Notes: generated by a model from the letters alone, not told the origin. 64,000 nucleotides of DNA from Paraspadella gotoi (GCA_051294375.1 CM119265.1:3511869-3575868), one strand, 5' to 3'; positions 1 through 10,848 are shown, counted from the stretch's first letter. Made by a program: numbers and translations.

Positions 1-1130
1 GGCGAGACCGCGGGCGGCGACGGCGGACATTGCGGCGGCGAATGATGCGGCTTTTTGGTGATCGGCTGAGAAAGGATGGAAAGGCGGGGAGAAGGGAGAG
101 AGAGGGAGAGAGGGAGAGAGAGAGAGGGAGTCAGTTTTATTGTCAATATTTGGACAATCAACTCTAATAAACTCCGAATAAATTATATGAGCTCGATATA
201 ACTTATATTATAAGTTTAAATATTTTTAAAAAGTAAAGATTAACAAAATTAAAGATGCAAATGAAAACATTTTGCTTGTGGTTCTCGTGTGCAGTTTTTA
301 ATTAAATTGCCATATATTAAGACTTTTTTTTAATTAAAAATTGTAACTATTTATGGTAGCAAGAATTAAGTTACTAGTTTCTACCATTTTTCCTCTTCAA
401 AGATTCATCGCTGATTGGTCGAAAGGGAATCCTTCTCAACCAATCAGCATCCGACAATTTAGAATCCGACCTTTTCTTCAACTTACCCGACGCTTCTCCT
501 CCTCCGTGGACGTGAGGGAACCACGGATACAACCCCGCCGCCGCCGCCGCCGCCGCCGACTTTAAAAAGTTTGGCGGCGACGCCGGCGGCGCTTCGGACG
601 CCGCTTTCCCCGCAGTCGCCGCCGCGACGCCGGCAAGCGACGCCGCGTGGAGGTCCATGGGCGCCGCTTCCACCGGCGACGCAGAGTGTCGCGGATAGAA
701 TCGCGCCTCGATGCCGGGCGACGCCGCGCGAAAATCGAGGCGGCGTCTATCGGGAGAAGACGACGCCGGGAATGACGAGGCCGGGGGCGCCACTGGTGGC
801 GACGCGGAGCGACGGGAAAACGAACGACGACGCCGCTTCGACGCGTCGTCGCGTAAGAGGACGCCGATGCTGAAGGGAAGTTGGGAGACTGCGGAAGACG
901 ACGACGACGAAGTTGGTTCCGTCTTGGAGGTGTTGTTGTTGTTGTTGTTGTTGTTNNNNNNNNNNNNNNNNNNNNNNNNNGTTGCTGGATTGAGGTGGTG
1001 GAGGAGAGGGAGTCGTGCGGCGGTGGAGGTGGTGGGAGAGGAGGTGGGATGGGAGGGACTCTCCAGGTTGAGGGGTTCGTCGACTGTTGAAGGGGTTTGG
1101 GGGGGGGAAAGAAAAGGGATTAATTAATTA
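1..1130. other. GC-rich block, first copy (CpG-island-like core at about 480-910)
   Basis: The block opens GC-rich, passes through an AT-rich stretch (about 130-400) and then becomes very CpG-rich from about 480, with a CCG run near 535-558 and a GTT run ending in a 25-N gap (956-980). The same order recurs at 20,818-21,895 with small indels. Open frames occur on both strands but are Ala/Arg-rich by-products of the GC repeats, and indels between the copies shift their frames, so I do not call a gene. A CpG-island promoter is the most natural reading, because a CCAAT pair lies just before the GC-rich core. That is inference. Confidence 0.6.
410..448. promoter_or_regulatory. Inverted CCAAT-box pair
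   Basis: GCTGATTGGT (410-419) and ACCAATCAGC (439-448) are perfect 10-bp reverse complements and each contains a CCAAT pentamer. The context matches the NF-Y binding consensus (RRCCAATCA). The pair lies directly upstream of the GC-rich core. The second block copy keeps the right site at 21,251-21,260, but its left site has one extra T. Confidence 0.5.
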
Positions 1131-1146
1131 ATAAATAATAAACAAA

Positions 1147-1148
<2 letters not shown>

Positions 1149-1177
<29 letters not shown>

Positions 1178-1217
1178 TATTTATTATCTATTATTATTAT
1201 TATTATTATTATTATTA
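1149..1217. repeat. (ATT)n microsatellite
   Basis: TTA/ATT trinucleotide run with one interruption. Equivalent runs lie at 10,590-10,622 and about 21,936-22,000, at the same place in the repeated unit. Confidence 0.9.
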
Positions 1218-1319
1218 TCGTGTAAACAACAAAAAGAAAAAAAAAATGTAACGAAACCCCAAAAGACAAACGATTCAACTTGAGTTCAATATAACTTATT
1301 TAACGTATTTAACAATGTA

Positions 1320-1506
1320 TTTTTATTGTAATGTATTGTTATGCATGTATGGAATTGAATTGAATTGAATTGTTATGTATTTGTATTTGTTTGTATTGTA
1401 TTGCTATAGTATGTATTGTTTTGTTTTGTTTTGTATTTGTATTGTATTGTATTGTATTGTATTGTATTGTATTATTGTATTGTATTGTATTGTATTGTAT
1501 GTATTT
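1320..1506. repeat. (TTGTA)n pentanucleotide tract
   Basis: Degenerate and then regular TTGTA/ATTGT pentamers lead into the conserved TAGGGACTTTAAGACTTGG start of the 9.1-kb body. Counterparts are at 10,730-10,880 (broken by a 25-N gap), 19,967-20,003 and 22,090-22,265 (decayed). Confidence 0.9.
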
Positions 1507-1749
1507 GTAGGGACTTTAAGACTTGGTTCGAAGCAAATGGACACTGCTCGTCACACTAGTGAACTCCTTCGAAGAGCATTTTCCCGTAATCAGCGCCCTA
1601 ATTTTCTTATCGTTAAAATATCCACCGGAAATCTCCATAGAGAGAGAGAGACCGCAGGAGAGAGAGAGAGAGACCGATTTATTGTGATTCGATTGAGCAA
1701 ATTAAGCGAATGAGGTTGACAAGGGGGAGAAATCTAAGCCTAAGAGTGA

Positions 1750-1750
<1 letters not shown>

Positions 1751-1785
<35 letters not shown>
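1751..1785. repeat. (GAC)n microsatellite
   Basis: Uninterrupted CGA/GAC trinucleotides. They are also present at 11,126-11,160, about 20,231-20,269 and about 22,499-22,537. Copies 1 and 2 share one length, and the stub and copy 4 are slightly longer. Confidence 0.9.
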
Positions 1786-1909
1786 TGACTCATTCACCTT
1801 TACTATAGTTTGTGAAATGAAATCACAACAGAGTTTCACTTCTTTGTTCCTACTTTATTCCGCCCCCGTTTTAGAGGTGCAATGACATTGTGGTGAGAGT
1901 GTCGAGGTG

Positions 1910-2004
1910 AACAGAAGAGAGGAGAGAGAGGAGGAGATGACCGAGAGAGGAGAAGAGAGAGAGAGAAGAAGACCAGAGAGAGAGAGACGAGAGAGAGAGG
2001 TACT
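1910..2004. repeat. (GA)n-rich tract next to foldback element
   Basis: Imperfect GA/GGA/GAA purine tract, repeated at 11,285-11,379. In the stub copy this tract leads straight into the gap at 20,424. Confidence 0.8.
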
Positions 2005-2035
2005 TTTTTTCTCAATTATATATATTACACTGATA

Positions 2036-3041
2036 GGCGTTGAAAAATAACGGAATTAACAAATCAAGTGAGGTTACATAGCTTTTAGTGTACATAAAGT
2101 CTGTAGAATTCGGTGATGATAACCATTTTTTTTTGTATAGTCTCATCTTCTTTCGAAACGGCGATTTTTGCCAGCATATAAGTGTAGCATATTAAAATGG
2201 ATACAAACATTGTAGAGTATAGAAACTCAAATTATTAAGATTTTATAAAAAGCCCATATTTAACTTACATAATAGGAAATAAAGACCTATAAATACTTTT
2301 GGAAGTTTATTTACAAATTTATATTTTATTAATAGTTGTTAGCTATATTTATTAATAAATAATAATAAAAATAAGCTAAAGGTGAAAAAACTACAAAAAT
2401 TTAAATTTTAAAAACCAGATTGAATTCCTTACAAAAAGGTTTTTGATTATAAGGAAAATATAATCCATTTTTTAAAAATTCTTTCAATTAAGTAGGTAAA
2501 ATATTAACAACTATTATTTTTGTTTAATTTTTCAATTTGGCTTAAAATTATAGTTTTTCTGAATTTTTGACCAACCTTATGACATAATTTTGATATTAAA
2601 AATTTATATTTCTATTATCAACTTTTTGCAAAGAATGCAAATCCATGAAAAAAAAACTTTTGATATATTATTATTTTTTAACTTTAGCCCAATTTTTACT
2701 TCATAATTATTAATAAATATAACGTTAACTAACTTTTATAAAACCATTAAAAATTTAGATATAAACTTACCAAAAATCTTATTTATTAATCTTTATATTT
2801 TTATATTTCAAAGGCTTATATAAATTTTATAAAAATTTAATAATTGATTTATCATAACTTATAATGGTTTTAATAATTTATATACATTAACAAAAACCCT
2901 TATTTTCGACAAGCAAAAGATAAATTATTACAAAAAAGAAAAAAATGTTCATCACCATCGAATTCTACAGACGTACATTACCACTAAAAATAGCTAATGT
3001 ACCTCACTTTGATTTGTTACTTTTGTTATTTTTCAACGCTC
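2036..3041. mobile_element. Foldback (full-length palindromic) non-autonomous DNA element, copy 1
   Basis: The left end reads GGCGTTGAAAAATAAC and the right end is its near-exact reverse complement (GTTATTTTTCAACGC followed by TC). The outer 100-110 bp of the two arms align closely, including a shared TCTGTAGAATTCG block. Weaker pairing continues inward: 2,296-2,390 against about 2,690-2,785, and 2,420-2,445 against about 2,620-2,645. The symmetry centre is near 2,538, so the whole 1,006-bp element is one imperfect palindrome. TA flanks both ends (2,034-2,035 and 3,042-3,043), as expected for a TA target duplication. No transposase is encoded, so movement would need enzyme in trans. The family is not recognised. 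Confidence 0.8.
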
Positions 3042-3051
3042 TAATATTATA

Positions 3052-3673
3052 CAGGTCCTGTGCAAAAAAAAAAGAGGATACCCTTAAAACTTAAGTGTGC
3101 GATTTTTTTAAAAATATGAATGATAAATGTAGATTTTGAAATGAGAAATCCATCATGAGTAAGTTTAAGAAAAAGAGTCGCGTTCAAGCACTCAGAGCAT
3201 TATGCTCCTGCTTGAAAAGACAAGATTGATCAAAAATATTTGTATACTTTTTAGTCATTACAAAAAATCAGTTTTTTAATATTTGCCTTAAAAACTGAAG
3301 TTAGTTTTTTAGCTCTTAATTTATGGCGCATTGCTATTTATATATTTTTAAAATTATGGAATGGGAAAGTAAGGACATTAAAAAAATCCATATATAATTA
3401 TAACTTTTAAAAAAAGTCTCAGATCATTCGAGAGGTTTAAAAATACTATAATTTTTTTTCTTTGCTCTGACATTTTGTTTGAGTTCTTAGTAGTTGTACC
3501 TAGTAGTTACTTTTAAAAAATCACTGCTTTTGTAATGGGAATCACCAAATATAACAATATTTGTTCTTTTAATTAATATTTTTACTTTATTAATATTTTT
3601 TTTATTTTAAAGGAATCCAACCTTAATTTATTTTCCTTATGTTTTTGTTGTCCTCTTTTTTTTCACAGGACTG
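3052..3673. mobile_element. Tc1/mariner-like MITE, copy 1
   Basis: The element begins CAGGTCCTGTGCAAAA and ends with the inverted counterpart TTTTTTTTCACAGGACTG. It is bounded by TA on both sides (3,050-3,051 and 3,674-3,675). CAGT/CAGG ends followed by a GTGCAAAA core, with a TA target duplication, are typical of Tc1/mariner elements. The terminal repeats are about 30 bp. At 622 bp with no open frame of note it is too short for a transposase, so it is a non-autonomous derivative. It starts 10 bp beyond the end of the foldback element. Confidence 0.75.
3183..3216. other. Two-tier stem-loop inside the MITE
   Basis: The outer stem TTCAAGCA/TGCTTGAA (8 bp) encloses an inner stem GAGCA/TGCTC (5 bp) with a TTA loop. 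Copy 2 has the same at 12,558-12,591. In copy 4 the inner stem reads GAGCTATAGCTC, still self-complementary, but the outer 3' arm has lost bases. Confidence 0.55.
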
Positions 3674-3850
3674 TATAATAGTGAATTATATCATTATATA
3701 TCTAATATATATTGATAAGAAAGATGCACCCAAAAGAAAGTGATTATTAATAGGGAATCTATTTATCAGGTGAAGGAAGTTAAACAGAATCTGTTGGGAA
3801 AGAAAAACCGCCGCCGCACGTCTCGTCGCCGCGCAAAAAGAAAGAAAAGG

Positions 3851-3905
3851 AAAAAAAAAAAAAAAAAAAAAGAAAATAAAAAAAAAAAAAAAAAAAAAAT
3901 AAAAG

Positions 3906-3966
<61 letters not shown>

Positions 3967-3977
3967 AAAAAAAAAAA

Positions 3978-4051
<74 letters not shown>

Positions 4052-4112
4052 AAAGAAAAATCAAAAAAAAAAAAAAAAAAAAAAATAAAAAAAAAAAAAA
4101 AAAAAAAAAAAA

Positions 4113-4143
<31 letters not shown>

Positions 4144-4209
4144 CAAAAAAAAAAAAACAAAAAAAAAAAAAAAAAAAAAAAAAAAAGAAAGTGAAAAAAG
4201 AAAAAAAAG

Positions 4210-4265
<56 letters not shown>
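3851..4265. repeat. A-rich tract of about 415 bp
   Basis: Almost pure A with scattered single T, C or G. It is followed by GAAA-type repeats to about 4,400. Copy 2 carries the same tract at 13,226-13,640, but copy 4 has only a regular (GAAA)n tract of about 115 bp here. The mixed homopolymer looks like low-quality consensus. Confidence 0.85.
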
Positions 4266-4266
<1 letters not shown>

Positions 4267-4532
4267 AATTAAGAAAGAAAGATAAGAAAGATAAAGAAAA
4301 GAAAGGAAAAGAGAAGAAGAAAGAAAGAAAGAAAAAAAAGAAAGAAGAAAGAAAGGAAAGAAAGAAAGAAAGAAAGAAAAAAGAAAGAAAGACTAGAGAG
4401 ACAGAAAGATCGAGAGTGAGAACCTACCAAACCCAAATTCTACCAAAAATTTTTTATTATTCGTGAAAAAACCATAATCGATACAAATTGTCTTAATTTA
4501 AATTCCATCGTGAATCTTTTAGGGGGCGGAAA

Positions 4533-4590
4533 AAAAAAGAGAGAGAGAGAGAGAACGAGAGAGACTGAGAGAGAGAGAGAAAGAGAGAGC

Positions 4591-4632
<42 letters not shown>
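4533..4632. repeat. (GA)n tract
   Basis: Interrupted GA dinucleotides. Copies lie at 13,908-14,007 and, more regular, at about 24,713-24,773. Confidence 0.85.
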
Positions 4633-4635
<3 letters not shown>

Positions 4636-5041
4636 TCGTCCCTCAATTATTCCGGGGTTGCGTCCCCGCGTCCTCACGAATCTTTTCATGATTCCATTAG
4701 GTTAAAAAATTAAAATCTGTGTATAGAAATCTTTTTTTCCTCGATTATATCTTTGTGATTTATTACTTTGAAATGGAGCGCCTAACTTTCAAGGAAAAAA
4801 AAAGAACCTTGGTACATAGTAAACTTGGGTTCACCACTCTCCTTTCTTCTTAACCCCTCGACAGTTTCCATGTTTTAGATGAATTCTCCCAACCCGAATC
4901 AAATGACCTCAAAAAAATAATAAAAATAATGGCTCTTTATTTCAAGAGTGTTCCATTTATGTTCCGATTTATCCTAGAATTTAATTATTTTTTTATTTTA
5001 TTAGTTTAAACATGTTTTCAAAATCTGTGAACCCAAATCCT

Positions 5042-5095
5042 GTAACCCTAATCCTTACCCTAATTTCTAATCCTGAACTCTAATCCTAAACCCTA
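5042..5095. repeat. Degenerate telomere-like CCCTAA tract
   Basis: Repeated CCCTAA and variant hexamers (CCCTAATCC, CCTAAACCCTA) read as the C-strand of a TTAGGG-type repeat with many substitutions. Copies lie at 14,417-14,470 and about 25,173-25,227. It could be an old interstitial telomeric remnant or a coincidental C/T/A-rich tract. Confidence 0.4.
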
Positions 5096-6055
5096 TTCAC
5101 TTACAAAATCCTTAAATCTTATTTAATATTCCTAACTTAACCTATCTTTAACTAAAAAAAAATTCAGAATTAAAAGACGAAATGCGGGCGTTATGGGGAA
5201 AATGAGGCCGGACAACAGCGAAGTCGTTTACGTCCAAACTGCCAAGTCTTTTAAATGAGTACTCTGCATTGTCGCTCGCTTTAAATCAGTTCGCTTTACT
5301 GTACTTGCGTTTAAAACGCGACAGGAAATGAATAAGTAACGCAAAGGTTGGTCGAGACTGTGGATTGGCTGTCAAATTTGGGTTTTTTTTGGTCGAAAAC
5401 ATTCTTTTTGTACTTGTCTCATGTCTAGAAATACATTTAATTCTTTTTAATTTATGGCCATGTTTTCTTCGGGGATAGGTTGTACAGCGAAAAACCGCCA
5501 AAAATTTCGATAACATTGTACAACCCAGAATGATAATTTATTAATTTATTTTATTTGTCTCTCAGGACGTTGGAGGGAAGTTTATCAAAAGTGAGTAATG
5601 AATATGAGGCAAAGATATTAAATTCATAAAAAAGACATAATCAGATTTTAAAATACCCAAAGAATCTGTTCCTTTTCCCCTAACTACCTATCGACCCACC
5701 ATTAAAGCCCCAGCCGCCATTCACCCTCACCACCCTGCACCCTCACCCTTCTTCGTTTTGTGACCCAAACTCAAACTTTTGCACCTTCTCACAAAAATCT
5801 CACAAAATCCTTTGCCTTCACAACCCGAACAAATCCTTTTGCCTAATTTCGTTTTGACGTAACGAAGATTCTTTCCATTTGACAAAAATATTATTTTTAA
5901 CCCCTCGACCTCATTTCTTCTCTCCGGCTTTTTCTTTCTTTTTTTGTTGCTTTGATACCTTCTTTCTTTCTCCACTTTATGTTATTTTCGAAGCTTCTTT
6001 TCACCTTCTGTTCTTATTTTTCTTTGATACCTTCTTTCTTGCTTTAATACCTTCT

Positions 6056-6063
6056 TTCTTCTC

Positions 6064-6096
<33 letters not shown>

Positions 6097-6190
6097 TTTC
6101 TTCTTTCTTTCTTTCTTTCTTTCTGTCTTTCTTTCTTTCTTTCCTTTCTTCTTCTTTCTTTCTTCTTTCTTTCTTTTTTTTTCTTTCTTT
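6056..6190. repeat. (CTTT)n tract
   Basis: Tetranucleotide CTTT/TTTC array with interruptions. Copies are at 15,431-15,565 (same) and about 26,175-26,240 (regular and shorter). Confidence 0.9.
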
Positions 6191-6521
6191 CAATAATTTA
6201 TTTTCTTACAATATCTTCTCTACAGCTTCTTTATCTCTGTATATGATATCTCTTTCATAGCCAACATTTCCCTTCAAGGAAATGATAAAAAGTTATTTAT
6301 TTACTTTTTTATTTAACCCCAAATTTCAAAAAAATTGACGTCACTCCTCGCCGACTTTTTTATTACGAACACAGTTGATGTCCTTATTTGGTGTATCACC
6401 CTGAGAAAATATTGCTTTTTGACCAAAATTAGTCGTCGTCGTCGTCGCAACGGGTCACAAAGAAGTATATCTGTCTTCTTCAAAATCGTCTTTAATCGAA
6501 TCAACTTCTGATGACTTTTAC

Positions 6522-6548
6522 ATTAAATCTCTCTCTCTCCTCTCTCTC

Positions 6549-6594
<46 letters not shown>

Positions 6595-6727
6595 CTCTTC
6601 TCACTTCCAAACCACCCGGGTCATGCCTCTCACTATCTCCTATCTCTCTCTCTCTCTCTCCTCTCTCTCCTCTCTCTCTCTCTCTCTCCTCCTCTCTCTC
6701 TCTCTCTCTCTCTCCTCTCTCTCTCCA
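6522..6727. repeat. (CT)n array with a non-repetitive insert
   Basis: CT dinucleotides are interrupted by a 40-bp stretch containing CCACCCGGGTCATGCC. Copy 2 matches at 15,897-16,102. Copy 4 has an unbroken (CT)n at about 26,588-26,671 without the insert. Confidence 0.85.
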
Positions 6728-6845
6728 TTTTATTTAACAGGGCTCCACAGATCTGAGGAAAAAAAAAAGAAAGGGGGCCGTCGGGATTCGAACCGGGGCG
6801 ATGGGATTTCTCTTAATTTCCCTTAATTCAATCAAACCTCTGGAG

Positions 6846-6879
6846 ATTCACGGGCGATGGCTTCACGCTGACCGTGAAT
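6846..6879. other. Conserved 8-bp inverted repeat
   Basis: ATTCACGG (6,846-6,853) and CCGTGAAT (6,872-6,879) are perfect reverse complements around an 18-nt loop. The element is unchanged at 16,221-16,254 and 26,795-26,828. Confidence 0.5.
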
Positions 6880-7370
6880 GAGGAGAGAAAGAGGAGTGGA
6901 AGGTAAGAAGAACGGAGAATTTAAAAGGGGGGAAAGGGAAAGGCCAGAGAGGCGGGAAAGAACAAGAGGTATTTTTATTGCCAGTCTCCAACTTTCTATT
7001 GTGAAATCCGTGGTGAGAAGAATTTACGGTTTGTCACAATTCGGTGTCTTTTTATCTCTTTCTGTCCGATTCAAAAACTCTTAAGGGGGTTCGGGGTGTC
7101 TGCGCCGCTTAAGGGTCACTACGGCTTTTTTTAAAAAATAAACCGAAGAGAAAAATATCCAAAGAATTTTTGAATTCCATGAGGGTAAATCTCGAATTAT
7201 TAACTAAGCAAATGGTATTAAGTAAAGGATATTGAAAAAGTTTTTTTTCAATTTAAAACTAATCTAAATACAAAATCAGATCCCTAAAAAAAACAAACTT
7301 TCTTCACCGTCAATTTACGCAAATGAAAAAAAAAACGATTAAAATCCTTTCTTTGCATTTTTTTTTTTCT

Positions 7371-7384
7371 CTCTCTCTCTCTCT

Positions 7385-7426
<42 letters not shown>

Positions 7427-7442
7427 TCTCTCTCTCTCTCTC
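7371..7442. repeat. (CT)n array
   Basis: CT dinucleotides broken once by TAAAAT. Copies are at 16,746-16,817 and 27,301-27,374. Confidence 0.9.
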
Positions 7443-8136
7443 ACCCTCCCTTTAAGGCGCCCAATGACTCAGTGTGTTTGCTCCCAGAATCTTCTTCGTT
7501 AATTGTTGTTTAATAGTTTTTTAATTTAGATTCCTCCGTCTCAGACAATTAAGGGACAAGTCGTATTCGCTATCGGTCGCCATCGGCGTCGTCGTCGTCG
7601 CCGTTCGTCGTCGTGGGGCAAAGAAGAAGCTTTTTCCCAATATAAAAGGTTGATAATCCTCTTCGGGGATTTACTAAGTAAACATTCTCTATCGAGATTT
7701 TTTGTACGATTCAATTTTTATTTTTTAACCAAAAAATAAAAGGTTAGTTTTTTTTTTTTTAAAACTATGGATGGAAGCGTTCGGTGTTTTCATTCGCCAC
7801 TAAAATCTGCTGGAGGTCCAAGAAATAATTTGCTACATCAGTACTAACTACATGTTTACTGAAAGAGAGAGAGAGAAAGAAAAAGAGAGGGAAAATATTT
7901 AAAAAGGAAAATATGGCAAGAAACTAGTTTATAAATATTGTTTATTGAGTTTAATAGCCCTATGTTTTCCCCCAAATATGCTACAGATGAGAATTCCGTG
8001 TGGCTTTTCTGCTCTCTCCCCTTTTATCTCGCCTTCCCCCCCTCCCTTTCACCGACAGCGACTTAACTTCTGTTTTTTCATCGATTCTGTCTCACAAATC
8101 TTTTTGAACTCGTCATTCTCAGATTTCTCGCTTTGT

Positions 8137-8181
8137 TCTTTCTTTCTTTCTTTCTTTCTTTCTCTTTTTCTTTCTTTCTTT

Positions 8182-8238
<57 letters not shown>

Positions 8239-8240
8239 TT
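8137..8240. repeat. (CTTT)n array
   Basis: Regular CTTT repeats with one TTTTC interruption. Copies are at 17,512-17,615 and about 28,071-28,150. Confidence 0.9.
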
Positions 8241-9640
8241 TTTCTTTTCTCTCTATTTCCTTTTTTGGTCCTTTTTTCTTTTTTCTGTCTTCGACAGACG
8301 AGTCAAACTCTAAACCTACTCAAAAATTATCATTTTTGTTTTGTTAGCGAGAATAAATCACATTCTCTTGGATGTTTTGATAAAACGGAATTTACCGGGC
8401 GAGAAATGATGTGGCTACAGTGAAGACGACTTTAACGAAATAAAAAAATAATCAACAATTTTAGTTTAGTTTTATAGATTTGTTTGAAGTCATTAAATAA
8501 AATTTATATTAAACTTTTTAAAAACTTCAAAATACGTTTATAATAAAATAAGAGAATTCTGACTGTATTTCTGTCAAACGCCTTATGCTCTCTCATTTCG
8601 AAAATCTATCCCATTTTTGTCATTTGTGTTTTTGTCAAATTTTTCTGGATTGTACGGCGGCGCAAGGTCGGATCACTAATATGACCGACGAGGAGTCAAG
8701 ATTAAGGGAAAAATAATGTCGTCGTCGTCTTTGACGCCGCCTTTAAGGGACCCTACATTCCTCTTATTTCATCTTAATTTTTACGGGAATCGTGTGTCTT
8801 CAGAAGGGGAGCAAGGCAGTTTGGGGAGCGGGCTTTAAGTCACGGCGACAAAAATAATTTCATTCTTATGAAAAGAAGAAAAGCAAAGTCAATTTAGGTG
8901 ACATTTTATTAGAATTAGTTTACATTCCTTCTAGACTAACAATTCCTTCTCGGCTAACAACTCATTCAATACATATCCATAAGATAAACAAAATTTTATC
9001 GTTGTTGTCACTCAAATAAAAGTTTATTTCATTTACTAACTTTGCTTATAATTTTACTATTTATTCTTAGAATAGGGGAATACAATTTTTTCAGAGTCAG
9101 ACCTCCTAATATCCTGTAACGCCTTATAATTAGTTAAAATATAGTAATATTGTTTTTCCCATTGCCTTAATCGAAAGCTTTTTCGTTTTCCATAGAGATT
9201 GTAGTATACGGATTTTCCATTCATTGAGAGTTACAATCCGGCGCGCAAGAAAGAAGGTTGGTTCGGTCCCTTCATTCGCGACGGGCAAAGTTGAAAATAC
9301 TCTTCCGCCGGTGCACCCGTGAATACTAATTTTAGTTTCTTTCGTAATCGATACTGTAGCCCTGCGGAGGGACAAAACGAGATAACAGAAAAACTCTATT
9401 CACTCCACTCTCCCTTAATGAACAGATTCAAAGCTGCGACGATCAGCATGCAAAAAAGATAAATCCAAAGCGGAGAAGTAATAAGATTTAATTCGCTGCG
9501 ATCCGCGAGACGCCATCTGTTACGGTTCTGATCTCAACTAAATGACCTTTGCCATTAAAAACGGTAAAACGAAAAGTTATTATCGCTAAGGAAAAGAGGA
9601 AGAAAAAAAAATCTTAAGATCTACTTAAAAATATAGAAAA

Positions 9641-9733
9641 GAGAGAGAAGGGAATGAGAGAGAGAGAATGAAGAGAGGAGAGAGAAGAGGAAGAGATGAG
9701 AAGAGAGGAAAAGGAGAGAGAGAGAGAGAGAGA
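9641..9733. repeat. (GA)n-rich tract
   Basis: GA/GGA/GAA purine repeat. Copies are at 19,016-19,108 and about 29,530-29,637. Confidence 0.85.
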
Positions 9734-10586
9734 TGTTGAATTAAAGATCAATCACTAAGCGAAAACAAAAAAAACGACTGAGCACATATCACAGAGTAAA
9801 AAAAAAAATTATAAAATCGTGTTTGTGCCTCTCGTTTTTACGAGATTAGAAATTCGGCTAATAAAAATCTCAATCAGGAGAAAAAAGAAGAGTGAAAAAA
9901 AAAAAAATTTGAACTTCGATTTCTTCTCATAATCTCACACTTTGAACGAGCTTCAATTTGAAATAATTGTAATTCGAACTGACAGAGATTCCAAACTATA
10001 AGTTATGCTGTATTAGATACGCTTGTCTTTTTTCGCCGCCTGCTTGCTCGTTTATTGTTCGAGCTTGTGGAGTATGGGATCGTTGAATGAGCGCCTTTAT
10101 TAGGAGGAAAAGTTTGTGGTAAGCACAGAATTAAAGTGTTTGCGTTACGCTAGTAGTAAAAATGAATCAAGATAAATAATAGAGTTAAAAAATGTATCAT
10201 CTGTATAAAGTTTGAATATTTTCTGCTACGTTATCCACCCCACAGATGGGTTGTAGAACATTAACCTAAACAGGAAAGACATGTGTTTTTTTTCTCTTAA
10301 TTTTTTATCGATTCGTTCTCGATTAATTTCGATTCTCAACCGAAAATCCTGATGGAATCGAATCGAATTTTTTTCTCAGCCGCGCCTCCTTAATTTTAAT
10401 CGATGACTCACGATTCCTTTTTATACTTTATTTAAGGGCGCAAATGAATTAAAAAAAAATTATTAAACTATACTAAAAAAATGGGGGAAGACATAGAGAG
10501 AAATAGAAACAACGGATAATCGTTAATGAGATTCACGAAAAAAATACACGAGAAAAGAGAAAAAAATTGGATCGAGTATCTCTCTC

Positions 10587-10589
<3 letters not shown>

Positions 10590-10622
<33 letters not shown>

Positions 10623-10848
10623 CGTTAAACAACAAAAAAGAAAAAAAAATGTAAACGAAACAAAAGACAAACGATATCAACTTGAGTTCAATATAACTTA
10701 TTTAACGTATTTAACTTGTATTTTATTGTAATGTATTGTATTGCATTGTATTGAATTGAATTGAATTGTATAGTATTGTATTGTATTGTATTGTATTGTA
10801 TAGTATTGTATTGTTTTGTTTTGNNNNNNNNNNNNNNNNNNNNNNNNN
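10590..10848. other. Junction between body copies 1 and 2
   Basis: The end of copy 1 (TATCTCTCTCTTTT) runs directly into (ATT)n, then a near copy of 1,218-1,330, then (TTGTA)n and a 25-N gap (10,824-10,848). Copy 2 starts after the gap. The junction sits entirely in simple repeat, so a read could bridge it wrongly. Confidence 0.7.

Larger units (their letters stand above)
1474..10590. repeat. 9.1-kb repeated body, copy 1
   Basis: This segment and 10,849-19,965 run at a constant offset of 9,375 bp. Every place compared was identical, including microsatellite lengths and the A-rich tract of about 415 bp. It contains the foldback element, the MITE, the A-rich tract, a telomere-like tract, (CTTT)n, (CT)n and (GA)n arrays, and AT-rich spacer without a credible gene. 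Short open frames inside it (for example 9,130-9,375 minus) are disrupted by indels in the third full copy, which argues against coding. Confidence 0.9.

Noticed and set aside
374-793. Minus-strand frame with Ala run followed by LYPWFPHVH, reminiscent of a Hox hexapeptide
   Set aside because: The Hox motif is YPWM followed by basic residues, no homeodomain lies nearby, the Ala run is a CCG microsatellite, and indels in the second copy (21,186-21,600) split the frame.
3766-4160. Poly-Phe and poly-Lys frames in the A-rich tract (and copy at 13,141-13,535)
   Set aside because: Translation of a homopolymer. The tract is absent from the third full copy.
9130-9375. Minus-strand 81-codon frame, non-repetitive, in body copies 1 and 2
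   Set aside because: The third copy (29,075-29,299) has several indels that change the frame and most residues, and no domain is recognised.
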